From contig NDFF03000197.1 of NCBI GenBank assembly GCA_002150815.3, forward strand, positions 1-64,000: DNA of 64,000 nt, given 5' to 3'. Positions 1 to 11,911 of the stretch are shown piece by piece. The position numbers and the translations under genes are program-made. How positions within the stretch are numbered: the stretch's first letter is position 1; each line of letters starts with the position of its first letter. This stretch comes from Grammothele lineata. Lineage: Eukaryota; Basidiomycota; Agaricomycetes; Polyporales; Polyporaceae. The notes under the pieces were generated by a model. The model saw nothing but the letters and a program-made list of their open reading frames with translations, had not been told where the DNA came from and searched no databases.

Positions 1-437
1 TTGTGCGCGTCGACGAGGAACTCCGATGGTGCGTCCATGGTGATTAAGACAACAAAGTGAAGAAGGAAAATTGCCTTCTGACTTCGGGCCCAATACCTAA
101 GTTACTACCTAGATAAGGTTGAAATTCAATGCAAAGTTAATGGGTGATAACTGGACCAGCCATAATCATAGTATTACGATATCATCAACACCTCCCGGTA
201 AGGGGATAACTGAAGGCCTGTTATCTACCAGCATAGCATGCAACCTACAAGTTGCATGTGGAACATGTAACCAGGAGTAGTAACATGCTCTTCTAAACAT
301 GTACAGCATCTAGACACCTACAAATATTCTAACATGTAATTGTAAATCATGGTAAACCTGTGCATTTTCAACCTGTACATCAGCCTCAACATGAAATCTG
401 CAAGCCCCTGATTTTTTTCCCATTATAACTGCCATAC
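1..437. other. AT-rich tract, no gene recognised
   Basis: This tract is visibly richer in A and T than the coding DNA to its right and contains several AACATG/CATGTT words in both orientations. It begins where the oxygenase-like gene to the right loses its reading frame, so it may be inserted or rearranged DNA. A short minus-strand reading frame opens with ATG near position 38 and leaves the window at once; it is too short to call a gene. Confidence 0.5.
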
Positions 438-2126
438 GAGCGCGACGATATGACACCAGTTTATTGGGTCGTTCATTGCGTCAGTATGGGCGTTGCAAAC
501 CGTAACGGGCCCGAAGTTGAATGACACCGCCGGGTAGATGCTGTTCCGGAAGTTGAGGCGGAGTGGATATCGTTTACAGAGGCCCTGAATCGTCCTCCTC
601 AGGCCAGCAAAGATGCGAGGGGCATAGGATGCGAGAACGCCTGGATGCGCCTATGAGGACCCAATGACGGTGGATAACGTATGCGAACTTACTACTGCCG
701 AATCCCATCAAACGCCTGATAGGGTACGATTCGCAAAGGCCGCGAAGAACTGCCTCGCGCCGAGGGGAGTTGCTAATGACACACGGCTCCTACAGCCACG
801 CGTAAGCCAAGATCCTAGCAACGTCTAATCAACGCATACCTGTTGCCCGCCGCCATGCGAGAACCCTCGCGCAAGCGTACGGAAACACCCGCGCCGGTGT
901 TCCTCCTTTCCAGCTCCAAAGCGACACTGGATCCTTGCTTCCTCTAGCAGCCGACTTGCGTCACGAACAGCCTTCTTGTACCTGCGATCGCGAGGACCGG
1001 CCGCGAGAAAGGCCACAATGCGACCAGACGAGTCCTCGAGAGCCATATTGGACCTACAGGCAGGTATGAGTACAACGATACTACGCACAACAAGCATGAC
1101 ATACCTGCCGTCCCACCGATAAATTGGAATACCCTCGCTACGCACACGATCCAACATCCACTTCCCGGCATTCTTCGAAGCCCGCAATCTCTTCGCAACG
1201 AACGCCCCGCGCGCGATCGGGAGTTTCTCGGGGATTGCCTGAGTCTTGTAGACGGCGGTGTCCGAGGCGCGTGCGGCAGCGGACGAGCGCACCTTTCCAC
1301 CCAGAATATCCTCGTTCTCCTCCGCCTTCTTCTTCGCGCGCGCGTTCTTTTTGGCGTCCCTGCGACGGCGCGAGCGCCGATTCCCCCTCGGCCTGTCATC
1401 CTGCCACCCCCTGTCACTCGAGCGCGCCTCGTCTCCCACGTCGCTAGAAACGGAGGCTGCGACGCCGGAGAGTAAGCTGCCCTCGAGTGCAACCGGCGAT
1501 ATCGACCGAGCGATGGACATGGCCGAGGGCGCCGGGGAACCGTATGGGGAGGGAAGGGGAGTCAAAGGTTCCGTGATCGACATGGCGGACGCAGCCCTAG
1601 AGGCCAGCGTGCTCGGAGTGCGTGGATTGGACGCGCAAAGTGACATTGCAGACGCGGCGGGGGAGGGGTACGCAGATGGGGGCAACGAAGAAGGCTCACT
1701 TGAAGCAACCACAGATGCAACGTCGGAAAGCGCGTCGGAAAGCGCGTCGGAGATATCGATACCACTGAACGGGAATCCCCCGTCGACGAGATAGTTGAAT
1801 GGATCGGATGGCTCGGGGGGAGAGAAATCGACGACAGGCGCGGTTTTGCAGGCTTGAGGGACATGCGCCGAGAGCGGACTGCAATGCCCAGACAACGGGA
1901 AGGGGACGAGGGGCACCAGGTCCCACTTGTCGCCCACACGGTGGCGGCCGTTCAACGCAGTCTTGACCAGGCTTTCGATCTCCACGTCCGCCGAGATAAC
2001 TTCATAGGAAGGCACGTCGCCGGGACCGACCTACAGTGGCACGAACTTCAGCCACTTCGCGCGATGATCATGAAAGGCGCGTTGATACACGGCGTTGAAA
2101 CGGTAACATACCTCAAACGACAGCAT
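438..2126 (-). pseudogene. TET/JBP-like 2OG-Fe(II) oxygenase family gene, 3' end missing
   Basis: Four exons (2126-2112, 2030-840, 789-693, 640-438) join in frame through GT-AG introns of 81, 50 and 52 bp and give 502 codons. The N-terminal half is low-complexity (Ser/Ala/Pro, then a basic stretch rich in Arg and Lys). It is followed by a pattern I recall from an expanded Agaricomycete family: a GGGQ motif, then FNFGPVTVCNAHTDAMN, whose H-T-D fits the first two iron ligands of a 2OG-Fe(II) dioxygenase. The exon carrying the distal His and the 2OG-binding Arg should follow the HIVAL residues. Instead the sequence passes into AT-rich DNA and I find no matching exon. I infer a truncated gene. 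The family assignment (2OGFeDO/TET-JBP-like) is from memory of motifs; the truncation is more certain than the name. Confidence 0.5.
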
Positions 2127-2608
2127 GTTGATGTGAATACTACGCTCCCAGGAGTGGCGAGTCTTGACAAGGAGGGGGGGAAAGCGTCAGAAGAGAGCGA
2201 AGAGGAGGAGAATCTGCGTCCGGGGAAGCAGCAACGCGCCATACTACCATCGCCCACTTATCGGGCCATGCAAGGACCCAGCCAGTAGCGACGATAGCAT
2301 GACAGCGCACTGATTCCGCGTAGCAGCGAGGGACGTACATGACAATGGGGAATGGGGAAAGGTAGGAAGAGTGGTCGAGGACGCGCTATTACGGCCCGCG
2401 TGCGGTCGCCAAACATCGCTGTTTGCCCACCAGACATCTAAGCGCCCATCCCGCGTAATAGCGGCAAGCGTGCCCGGGCCGGACTGCAGCCACTTCCCCG
2501 GACCGAGGTCTATCGATGTTGGGACACCGTAATCATGCAAGACACGCCGTCCTGTAGAATGGCGTGCTAGTAACCCACTTCAATGAGCAGAGGATCAACA
2601 CTAACAAG
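2127..2608. other. intergenic, no gene recognised
   Basis: This stretch lies upstream of the truncated oxygenase-like gene. Short reading frames exist on both strands but none has plausible splice partners or family motifs. Confidence 0.4.
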
Positions 2609-3522
2609 AATCTTGTGAACGTACGGGCGGACCAAGTCCGCAGCCCCAGTGCATGTTAGGCCTCCCATCGGTCATTGCACTCGACTGACCCATAGGCCCG
2701 CTCGCGTCCTCTGCAAGATCGTTTCCAGATGCTTGACCCGCCCGTATGTTCACAAGATCCTCGCGCACATCTAGTCTCTAACTACTCAAGTGGCACCTAC
2801 TAATACGCGCATGCACTCCCGAAGGTAGCGGGTCTTAAATATACGATCTTTGCCCACAGCAGACTCCCCGGCTTAGACGGTCCGCCCGTACGTGCATAAG
2901 ATCCTCAACACCCCGGTCCGCCCGTACGTGCATAAGATCCTCAACACCCCGGTCCGCCCGTACGTGCACAAGATCCTCAACGCCTTGGTCCGCCCGTACG
3001 TGCACAAGATCCTCGACTGCTCGGCCCGCCCGTATGTGCACAAGATTCTTGGTCATTTTGCCCGCCCGTATGTTCACGAGATTCCTGTTGCCCTATGACA
3101 CTGACGCGTATGCAGACAGCAATATTTTCCACAAATAACTTTTGCTCACGGCAGACTCGATCGTTTGGACGGTCCGCCCGTACGTGCACAAGATCCTTCT
3201 CCGCCGCCGCAGCTCGGTCCGCCCGTATGTGCACAAATTTCTCCGCCGCTCGGTCCGCCCGTACGTGCACAAGATCCTCCGCCGCCTGGTCCGCCCGTAC
3301 GCGCGCAAGATTCTCCACCGTCTGGTCCGTCCGTACGTGCATAAGATCCTCGCTAGCTTCTGTCCACGCCGACGATCTCCGATTCTACAAGCGTATGCAG
3401 CCGGCGGGTCTTGCCCACATGATCTCCGCCTCCGGCAGACTCCACTGCTTGGACGATTCGCCTGTACTACGTTCATGAGATTCTCGACCGCTTAGATGAT
3501 CCGCCCGTACGTTCACAAGATT
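2609..3522. repeat. Foldback element with 36 bp minisatellite arrays
   Basis: Positions 2609-2631 and 3500-3522 are perfect 23 bp inverted copies built on the core GTACGGGCGGA. Between them the same unit, in the orientation of the right-hand copy, is repeated in arrays. The first (about 2878-3075) has roughly 36 bp units of the form GGTCCGCCCGTACGTGCA plus AAGATCCTC and a short spacer; the second (about 3170-3355) has more varied units. A longer period of about 280 bp is also visible, with blocks containing GCAGACTC near 2862, 3148 and 3433. Because 36 is divisible by three, the first array stays open in several frames and would encode a 12-residue repeat, but nothing shows that it is translated. 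Confidence 0.75.
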
Positions 3523-3874
3523 CATGTTGGCTGTCGTCACTCACTAACTCGGAACCCATGTATGCGAGCGATAGGTCTTGCGCCTATGATCTTACAATGT
3601 GTTTCGACATCGGCAATCTCCGACTCCAAGGGCGTCGACCGTGTTCTCTGCTATCCTGTGGCCTGAGGCGTTTCACGCATTTTGTAATATCTTTGATCGC
3701 CGCAATCGAAAGTAATGCCATCGCGCGTATAATAATGTCCCATTGGGCAAAATGTGATATCATACGAAAAAGCGAATAGCGCGAGCGTGATGCAGAGTGT
3801 TCGACCGGCTACGACAATTGTAACGACACTATTAACAGCTAACGAGTCCGCGACGAGCCTCAGCGCTCGGACGA
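3523..3874. other. intergenic, no gene recognised
   Basis: Short spacer between the minisatellite and the 3' end of the viroplasmin-domain gene; it probably holds that gene's 3' UTR and terminator. Confidence 0.4.
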
Positions 3875-5531
3875 TCAGTAAACGCCAGCGACATGACCGC
3901 GACGGACGGCGTCCTCGAAGTCATCCAGCGCCTCCAACAGCGTATCATATACCCCGACCTTCGCAAGCGGGGATGTCGACGTAGGGCGTGCCGGATCGCT
4001 AATAGCAAGACCGTCAATAGTTGCTTGGCATCAAGTGAAGACGGAGTGACGTACGTAGACAAATACATCCAAGGCGCAGGCCCACGGAAAACCACAACGT
4101 ATTGCGGCTGCAAAACGTCCTGCTCTCGGACTGCGGGGCCACCGCACGCCGAGATAGAAGGCGGCGATTGGTGCGCCGCCCGCTGCACCGAAAGGCAAGG
4201 CGACGGAGACGGAGTACGGGTTAGGCGCTGACTTCTCCCGCCAGTCACGATAGGGGGCACCGGTAATGACCGGATACAGAGAGGCGTAGTACAACGCACC
4301 TGGCCCCAGGTGTTGTGATATTGTCCTGTGACCTTACGTCCGGGGCGCCAGGTGCGCCAGTTGCGTGCAACAAGCGGGCCGTCGAGCATGCTATCGGGCT
4401 CATCGTCGACAACCGGCATAAGCGGCGGCAATTCGGCGCTGCTAAAGAGCGGGAATGGGATTGGCGTTGCGAAGTTGCCGTCCACGAGGCCTGTAAGCCA
4501 ACGTTCTGTCGAGAAGCCGAGGGGAGAAGGAGCAGGTAGTATAGCGGCGAGGCCGGCAATAGACAAACCCTGCGCCAACCGCACTGATGCCTCACCGTAC
4601 GTGGAACACATCTGGTAAAGGCTGCCGGGAATGCCCACAACGTGGGGGTAGACGGCGTCCCTGTATGTTACAGGTAAAAGGCATGGTAAAATTGGAACAA
4701 GCCTCTGAGTGGAGCTTACCATGACTCATAGATGCCGGGACCCTGAAGGCCACGAAAAACGACGTAGCACGAGTCGTCGCCGGCGCCGCCAGGTGTCGCG
4801 GCGGGCGGGGAATCGGAAGCCTCGATCTTGACTGTCCAGAAGTATTCGTGATAAGCGGATTCGAACCTACCGTAATCAAAGCCTTAATACCCTATCACTC
4901 GCATGAAGATACGGGACTCACCATGTAAGGTCTATTTCGGGTCGAGCTCGCTGCAGGCGGAAGATGACCTTGCGCTCAAGACCGTTAACGCGCGAGCCGG
5001 TGGGGCCCATACAGACCCAGCCTTCGAGAGCTACGTCCGGTCAGCGGAGCACCATACGCGAAGAAAAAAAATTGAAACAAAAAAATGCTCACAAGCTTGC
5101 CGCGCATAAGCCAACATCTGCGCGGACACGTAGGGGCGAGCCGGTATGGGGTGGCGGTTCTCTTGGGACGCGCCCGAGGTGGGCGAGCCGAGGGGAGTGG
5201 ACCCTGAAGTAGAGTCTGCGGCGTCGCGATCGCCGGCCGCATCGTTGTTGTCGGCAGGAGCAAATGGCTGCATAGCGGGGGGAGGATCTGGGAGGAGTGC
5301 AGAGAGAGGAGAAGATGGGTGCGGTCGACTAGCCCCAGTGGCCTCCCAATTTATTGGACTTGCTGGCTCGCCTACACAGAGGGTTGTTACCTCATGTTCA
5401 TCACACTCAGAAGCGGGAGAATCTTGTTGGTCGAGGGCAAGTAGGCCATCAAGTTGACTTGAGTGAGGCGCGCAAGTCGGCAAGGGAAGCCACGCTGCGG
5501 AGATTGAGAGAACCATCGGCAAAGGCCGCAT
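3875..5531 (-). CDS. RNase H1 N-terminal (viroplasmin-like) domain protein
   Basis: Five exons (5531-5093, 5030-4922, 4866-4720, 4660-4055, 3998-3875) join in frame across GT-AG introns of 62, 55, 59 and 56 bp and encode 474 residues. Across the exon 3/4 junction the protein reads CYVVFRG...GIYESWDAVYPHV followed by VGIPGSLYQMCSTYGEA. This is the pattern of the RNase H1 N-terminal hybrid-binding domain (Caulimovirus viroplasmin family), which binds RNA:DNA hybrids in known members. A second, weaker YVVVFRGP occurs before the last intron. The N-terminus is low-complexity and acidic; the last exon is short and charged. No RNase H catalytic domain is seen, so a nuclease function cannot be claimed. 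The start used is the more upstream of two in-frame ATGs (5531, 5516). It is divergent from the gene at 5625, leaving 93 bp between start codons. Confidence 0.65.
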
Positions 5532-5624
5532 AAGCGCCCTTACATTAAAGCTCAGCGCATCTGCGCCCTTTGCCGTCTCCGCGCGACACGCTTTTCCTGC
5601 ACTTCCTGCTGCTCCTATCTCCTC
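5532..5624. promoter_or_regulatory. compact bidirectional promoter region
   Basis: Only 93 bp separate the proposed start codons of two divergent genes (5531 minus, 5625 plus), so the 5' leaders and core promoters must overlap or lie here. Pyrimidine-rich DNA precedes the plus-strand ATG, as is common at fungal transcription starts. Inferred from spacing only. Confidence 0.35.
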
Positions 5625-6662
5625 ATGGCGAACAAGAAAATCAAGACGAAGAAGGCGACAGACCCGAACGGGGCACCTCAGGACGACAACCGCCACTGGG
5701 CCAAGGGGTGTCGCTACAACTTCCTCAACACCCGCAAGGCACTCTGGCAGGATGCGAAGGACCGCGCCGATACCGCTACGTTCTACTCAAACGTCACGCT
5801 TCTCTGGATCAAGACGTTCTCCTGGGAACACGCTTTCAATGACCTGGACGACCGCGTGGTCGAAGAGGCTTCTGATGACGATCTCGCGGCCGTTCTCGAC
5901 ACCGCTGGCCTCAGCGATGCCGAGAAAGACGAGCGCCATATCGCGTTCATCAAGCTTCGCGGAGTAAGCGTACCCTCTACGCATCATTTGATTAAATCCG
6001 CTGACACCTTTCTAGAGAATAGCCCGATGGTTCCGCCACCATGGCTCGAAGTCCCTGAAACGGGACAAGGTGGATCCAATCTCCGCGATCCTCGCCGATT
6101 ACACGCAATCACAGAAGAAAGCGCCTTGCAAGCCCGGCCTGGTACAGTACTACCAGAGGCTATATTACGAGACCTGCGTCAAGCCCCACGTGGATTTAGA
6201 GTGGCCGGCTGTCGTCCAGCGGGCTGCCGCCAAGGGCGCCCCACCTCCTCAGCGAGTCACCTTCCAGAACATGGAGTGCAAGCGGATGTTCGAGTTGGAG
6301 AAAGACGCGTTCAAGGCTGAGCTAGAACGCCAACGGGACGAGGAGTATGCGGACGAGTTGGCGAGCTGGGAGAGGTCGTCGGCGAGCGCGACCGTCGCTA
6401 GTTTCACTGCCGAGGATTACGAGAGGTGAGTTATTCATCTGCTGCGCACGCTCTTGTTTTCGAATGAGTCCCGCTGTAGGGAGATCGAGTCCGCTAGCCA
6501 CTGGATGGGGCCGTTCTCAGACTATCTCTCGATCAGGCTGGGCCAGACGATCGCAATCATGATTACCGGCCCGAACGGGAAGAAACGGGGGGCGATCGAA
6601 TCTCGAGGGTAAGTTCCCTGGTCTTTCCTACGAAGAGGACATTTCTCACGTTAGGATCAGCG
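5625..6662 (+). pseudogene. Agaricomycete family gene of unknown function, 5' part, cut by hAT
   Basis: Exons 5625-5963, 6016-6425, 6480-6608 and the first eight bases of exon 4 (6655-6662) belong to a gene that continues at 13685. Introns are 52, 54 and 46 bp with GT-AG ends. The N-terminus is basic (MANKKIKTKKA) and is followed by a Trp/Phe-rich helical region. The part around WMGPFSDYLSIRLGQTI and MITGPNGKKRG matches a large Agaricomycete protein family I recognise but for which I know no function. The last intron ends TTAG at 6654, and the hAT target site GATCAGCG starts at the very next base. Added to the 3' exons, the coding length is 2,766 nt, divisible by three, so the gene was in frame before the insertion. 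The copy is now disrupted. Confidence 0.75.
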
Positions 6663-6680
6663 TAAGGCTGAACACGGCTC
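6663..6680 (+). repeat. hAT left terminal inverted repeat
   Basis: 18 bp TAAGGCTGAACACGGCTC, directly preceded by the target duplication GATCAGCG. Confidence 0.95.
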
Positions 6681-7464
6681 GATCCACAGATGACCCGGAG
6701 CCGAACCCGCGGATCGAGGCCGTCCCGGAGGCTTGATCCAGATCCGCGCGGATCTGATCCTCTGGAAGAGCTGGAACCGCGGCTCATCGAGCCGCGGGTG
6801 CGGCTCGATTTGCGGTAGGGAGCTGGAGCCACGGAGGATCGCGGTTCATAGTATAATATACGGATCTTTACACCATATTGAGGATCTCAGCCTCGCGCGC
6901 GCAGCAAATTCAACCTCACTCATTGCTGCCAGGTCACCGTGGATTCCGGAACTTGCGCCTCTATCAAGACGGCATCGCAGAGCTTGCCATTTGGAGCCCC
7001 TACAGATTCTCCAGCCAGCTGCGCGGGCAATGCGACGCCACCACGATTCCTGATTTTTGTTCGAGATGGCGTTGCATTGCTCGCGCGCCCTTGCCAATGC
7101 TCAAGCCGCATTGCGCCACCGCGGTTCTTGATCTTCTACCGAGATGTTGTTGCCGTGCTCGCACACCCTTGCCAATGCTCAAGCCGCGGCGCGCGGCGCG
7201 TGCGCGCGAGCATGGCCACGCCACCACGATTCCTGATTTTCTATCGAGGTGGTGTTACAGCGATCACGCGTCGCTGCCATAAGTTCTTAAGCCGCACGAG
7301 GGATTAACGCACACAAGAGAGCCCATATGCCCGAGAATACACACGAGTCGGCCTCGAGACAGAACATAAGGCATGCTATTCACCAACGCGCGTTCAATCT
7401 ACTAAGTACACGGCCTAACCGTCGCGGACGTGCTGATAACTCCAATACAGAACTCTACATTACT
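6681..7464. other. hAT left subterminal region
   Basis: Positions 6681-6840 are crowded with GAGCCG, CGCGGATC and their complements. The right end (about 13505-13658) has the same words. The rest, to the transposase stop codon at 7465, shows two or three degenerate direct repeats around CCACCACGATTCCTGAT and TTGCCAATGCTCAAGCCG (about 7035-7235). No gene is seen here. Confidence 0.6.
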
Positions 7465-10400
7465 CTACTCGGCTTCCGACGAGTTCCCCTCGACCTCTGC
7501 CCCGTCGTCGGCCGAAGCGCCATCGGCGGCGCGAGCCGCCCGAGCACCCTTCTTGTCCGCGAGGAAGGAGATGGTCTCCTTCTCGGGGACGAGGTTGTCG
7601 ATCCGCGCCCATGAGCCGAGGACAGTGTTCGCCCTGACGGATGCGTCACTGAGTGAGTGACGCAGACGAGACACAGTCAATCGGCCGCGCGAGAAGGCGC
7701 GCTCCGCGTCGGTAGACGTAGCTATACACAGGTGATAAGTGGTGAGACCGGCGTGTAGTAGTGAACGTGACCGAAGACTTACCAGGTACAGAGAGGAAGT
7801 CCAGGGCCATCCGCGCGAGGGAAGGATCTTCCGAGCCGCTTTCGAGGGCAGCATTCCAGTAGGCCAGCGCGTCCTTGACGGTCGGACGAGGGGGCGCCTC
7901 GAGATACTCCTCGAGGGCGTCTTGAGAGGGGTCGTCACGCGCGCGGATAGCAGAAAAGAGCTCACGCGCGGCGCGCGATTGCTGTGCGGTAAGGTCAGTA
8001 TGATATCGTTGGCAATTACACATTAACACGTACGCTGGCTGCGGCGCTGCGACGTCCCGGCTTCGGGCGGGGGACCGGGATGAGCTTCGGCGCAGGCTTG
8101 TAGTGCGCCTTCCACTCCTCGCGCGTGAGGCGCATCGCCTCCTGGATCCAATCCTCGGGCCATCCGGCCTTCCGGAAGTACTTGTCCTTGTACGCGGGAT
8201 GAAGTACTGGTCACGCGCGTGAGTTGTGAGCTAGTGAAGGGTTCCGATGAGCACTGGAGAGGACGTACGCATCGCAATCCGATAGATAGGTGTTTCATCC
8301 GTAAGCGAGTAGTACTTGTTGAGAACGGCGCGCGCCATACACGCAGCCTTGCGGACGACGGGGTTGAGAGAGACGTCGTCCTGGAAGTCGTCGACATGCT
8401 TCGTCAGGACGTCAAAAAACGGTATGACGTCCTGGACGAGGCCGCGTGTGCTCGACGAAATCTCGGTGGTCGCGAAGAGGAAAGGCTATTGCACAAGTCA
8501 GTATTCGAACACAACGAAGGAAACATGAGTACTCACGTCGAGGAGTTGGAACAGTTGTTCGAGGAGCATCCACTCCTCGTCGGTGAGGATGAATCTGCGG
8601 AGCCGCGCGCTTTTGGCACCGTTGAACTGATGTTTATCGCACAGTTCAAGCAAGATGTCCTTGAGCGACAGCGCGCGCTCGAGAACCTGGGCGATCGTGT
8701 TCCAGCGCGTCTTCACCGCGCGAACGAGGACCTTGGCGTTGAGGTCTTCTTCACCGGCGAGGCGCGCGAGCTCGGCGCGAATCGCTGGGCTGAACCAGAC
8801 CTTCTGGGACAGTTGGGTGATCTAGTCGATTATCAGTGTGCCGTCGAAGTCGCAAATGTGTATTGAACAACATACCTTTTCAACTGCCACCTGTCCCATC
8901 TTGATGTCATCCTCGCTGACCGCGAAAGGGGGATGAACGCCATCGATATCTTCGATGATCTCTTCGTCGGCAGCTTCGCGCGATGCGTCGGGATCCTCGT
9001 CGTCGTCGAGGCCATCCGCAGCGTTTGCTGAGTCGTCGCCATCGTTGAGGTTATCGAGTTCTGCGCTCCCGGCAGCGTTCGCGCGTCGCCGGATAAAGCT
9101 ATGCATAACGCCCTAGTATAGGTGTTCAGAGGGTGTGAACGCGTTAGCGTAACTGATGTGGGTCTAAGCGCGTACCTTCACAACAAGGTTGAGGACGTGC
9201 GCGAAGCAGCGCACACGCCCTTCAGTCCCGCGCATTGTCGGCTCCAAGAGCTTGAGCTCTCGCATAACCTTGTCGTTGGTCTCAGCGTTGTCCGAGGTGA
9301 TAGCGAGGACCTGAAACGCTACATTAGCGGAGTTCGTACATGAACATCGCACGTAATCACCTTCTTATCTATCCGGAAGTCTTGAAAACACTCGTGCAGC
9401 TTGAACGCGAGATTAATCGCAGTGTGCGCGTGTGTGAGCCTGAGCCACCACAGGTGAGAATAAGTTATGAACGTCAGGAGAGGGTGCGCGAGTGCGATTA
9501 CTCACTTGATGAAGTCCAGGATAATATGCTTGATCTCGCCGTCTTGATGCCAGTGCGCCGTGACGCCGAGGAAGGCGATGACGTTGGGGGAAGTCCAGCC
9601 GTCCATCGCAATGTTGATCTTCCCCGGGATGGCCTGTGCCGTTGAAGAATAAGTCTCATATCGCTTTCTCATGACGAAACAAGGCGCTCACCTTAAGCAT
9701 CTCAATCGCACGCTCCTTGGTGTTGTCGAAGATGTCGCGGACATCTCTAGAGACCGTGGCGCGCGACGGGAGCTTGATGCGCGGATAGAGCATCATCAAG
9801 GTTTCCCGGAACTCGGGATTGTCGACGATGAGATAGGGACGGTGGCGACGCGCGCACCACATCGCGAGGAGGAATCGAAGACGCGCATAAGAGTACGTCA
9901 CCCCAGAGGCATAAGCGGTGATCATCTCAGCCTCTGGGGTGTCCTCGGGATCGCAGGTCTTGACGTGCCGAGCAAGGTTGCCCGTACTTTCCTGGAACTC
10001 CATCCTGTCGACGTGTTTCGACGGATGTCTAGGTGACATTAGTGAACGGTTGGCACACAGACGAAGAACGAGACACTTACTTCTTGCACACGAAGCGATG
10101 GATGATCGCGCCGTTGGGGCCCTTGACAATGGTGGGGGCCTGGAAGTGGCTGTAGACCTGGGAGCGCCAGCCGGTCTGTAGTCGCTCTGAACGAGTGGGT
10201 GTCAGTCGCGCGAACAGGATAAGCGAATGTATCACTCACCGAGGGTCTCCTCAGGCGTCATGCCAGCGAACCTCTGAGCGAAACGCGCACGGCGTCCGCC
10301 CGCGACCTGCAGCCCAGCGAGCTGAGCGGCCGTGCGGACTTGACCCCGCACGGCGGCGACACCATCTTCCCCGTCGCTGCCGGCGTTGGAAGACTTGTCC

Positions 10401-10663
10401 GACTCGTCCTCGATTTCGATCGGGTTGGCGTCTCTGGCAAGTGCTTGCTCGTCCCCGCCGGCCGTGGTCTTGGCACGCTTCTTGCCAGCGGCGGCGGGGG
10501 CCTTGCCGGCGGCGAGCGGCAGCGCAGGGAGAGCCTGAGAGGCGGATGCCCCTCCGACACCTTGACTCTTCTCTCGTCCAGGGGACATAGTGTCCGCGCG
10601 AGGCCGTTTCGCGGCGCTCGCCGTCGAGGACGCTTGGGAGGGTTCACGAGAGGGGGGAGGCAT
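7465..10663 (-). CDS. hAT transposase with BED zinc finger
   Basis: Twelve exons join in frame through GT-AG introns (10663-10240, 10186-10081, 10028-9692, 9633-9506, 9439-9361, 9310-9176, 9112-8876, 8821-8537, 8485-8269, 8206-8034, 7981-7783, 7721-7465) and give 2,577 nt, 858 residues, without a stop. After a low-complexity N-terminus with a KRPR-type nuclear signal come a BED finger split over exons 2 and 3 (WRSQVYSHF, FVCKK, then ARHVKTC) and the RNase H-like catalytic core. The core has first Asp in IAMDGWTS, second Asp in TSDNAETND followed by RCFAHVLNL, and helix motif VKTRWN. The C-terminal hAT dimerisation domain is seen as ATSTDAERAFSRGRLTV. An acidic segment (exon 7) sits in the insertion domain. 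No damage is visible, so the enzyme may be functional. Confidence 0.9.
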
Positions 10664-11911
10664 GAGATTGAAGCTGAGGAGCGATGATGAGAGACGAACG
10701 AGGAGGGAAAACGAAGGAAGAAGACCCGAGGGGAGTGGGGCTTCGAACGCACCTCACTCGCGAGTACGAGTCCTTAAGTGACGCAGCTCACACGTCGTCG
10801 CGGCCTAAGTGCAGCCGACATCCGGAACGTCATCCGATTGCCAAAACAACGCGCACAAGGGGAAAACCCTTCGCGATTGAGCCTGTGAGGTCGCGTCAGA
10901 GTGGTGCAATGCTCGCGATCCCCAGATCGCATGCCAGATCAGTGGGTACTCACCGCGCAAGTAGGAAAACGGGCCCGAAAGCCCTGAGGCCAAGAACGCC
11001 TCCATCTGGTCGAAAACAAAAGTGCACGTAGATCAGGAACTCCTGATCCACGTTCACTCTGACTTATTACTCACCTGGACGTTGTGATTTGGTGCGCTGA
11101 GGCGATGAGGACCCCGTGCTCATCGCGCACGCCTGGAGGCGAGCAGCGAGGCGGTCACCCAAGGGGGACATCTGAGACCAGAGGCCGAAGAGCCCGAGTT
11201 AGCATCATACACGACTCCCGGGACATCGGAATGACTCACCGGGGGCACCTTTAGCAGGTGCGATGATAACATATCGATGGAGGAGGAAGAGAGAGGAGGA
11301 GCGTGGTCGGAAACGAACACGGACATTGTGGGCGCCCGGCGCCTATTCCCGTCACGTCCGCACAGTCACCGCCAACGCTTCTTTGAAACGCTGCGGCTTC
11401 GGCAGCCTCCGACTCCCTTCTCTACCTCCAGCGCGACGTCTGCGCGTCGACGATGCTCACCGTACGCACCGTCTCCCCTCTCCCGGCCTCGCAATCACTC
11501 GCGAAAGCCCAGGTACGTGCCTAACACGCCTTCCCCACGTTCCTACTGATAGCACAGATCGGTATCTGTGGCTGGGCACCGGGCGCCTGAACGCGTCGGC
11601 ACGAACACGGTGCACATTCTACCGACTACCCAACGCCCTCTGCAAGCACGCGCAAAGGAACGGATAGCATGGGTGGATCAGTACACACAAAACAGGCATA
11701 GGTGAGCCATGGTCCACCTGTGCCATCGTGCCAATGAGAACGCGCGTCGGCCTTGTTGGTTCGAATATGCCCTCCGGCTCCCAGCGCCCGACTGACCATA
11801 TCATCTCGACCCAGCCGCCTATCGAAAAGCAACCCCCGTCTTGCCCCTCCCCGTCTCGCAGACAGGTCGTACATACGCACGTACTCGTTCAACATCTCCA
11901 CGCACGTCGAC
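10664..11911. other. divergent intergenic region inside the hAT element
   Basis: 1.25 kb between the start codons of the transposase (10663, minus) and the second element gene (11912, plus). No conserved coding pattern is seen; the stretch must hold both promoters. Confidence 0.45.

Noticed and set aside
1..48. Possible start of a minus-strand gene at the left edge (MDAPSEFLVDAH)
   Set aside because: Only twelve codons are visible before the window ends, so it cannot be supported.
2878..3098. A coding gene for the 12-residue repeat (HKILNTPVRPYV)
   Set aside because: The frame exists only because the unit is 36 bp; other frames are equally open and no flanking exons are seen.
4031..4294. 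Alternative frame (LYYASLYPVITG) within the viroplasmin-domain gene
   Set aside because: Using it would need a 38 bp intron and an unexplained return to the first frame; the continuous frame of exon 4 is simpler.
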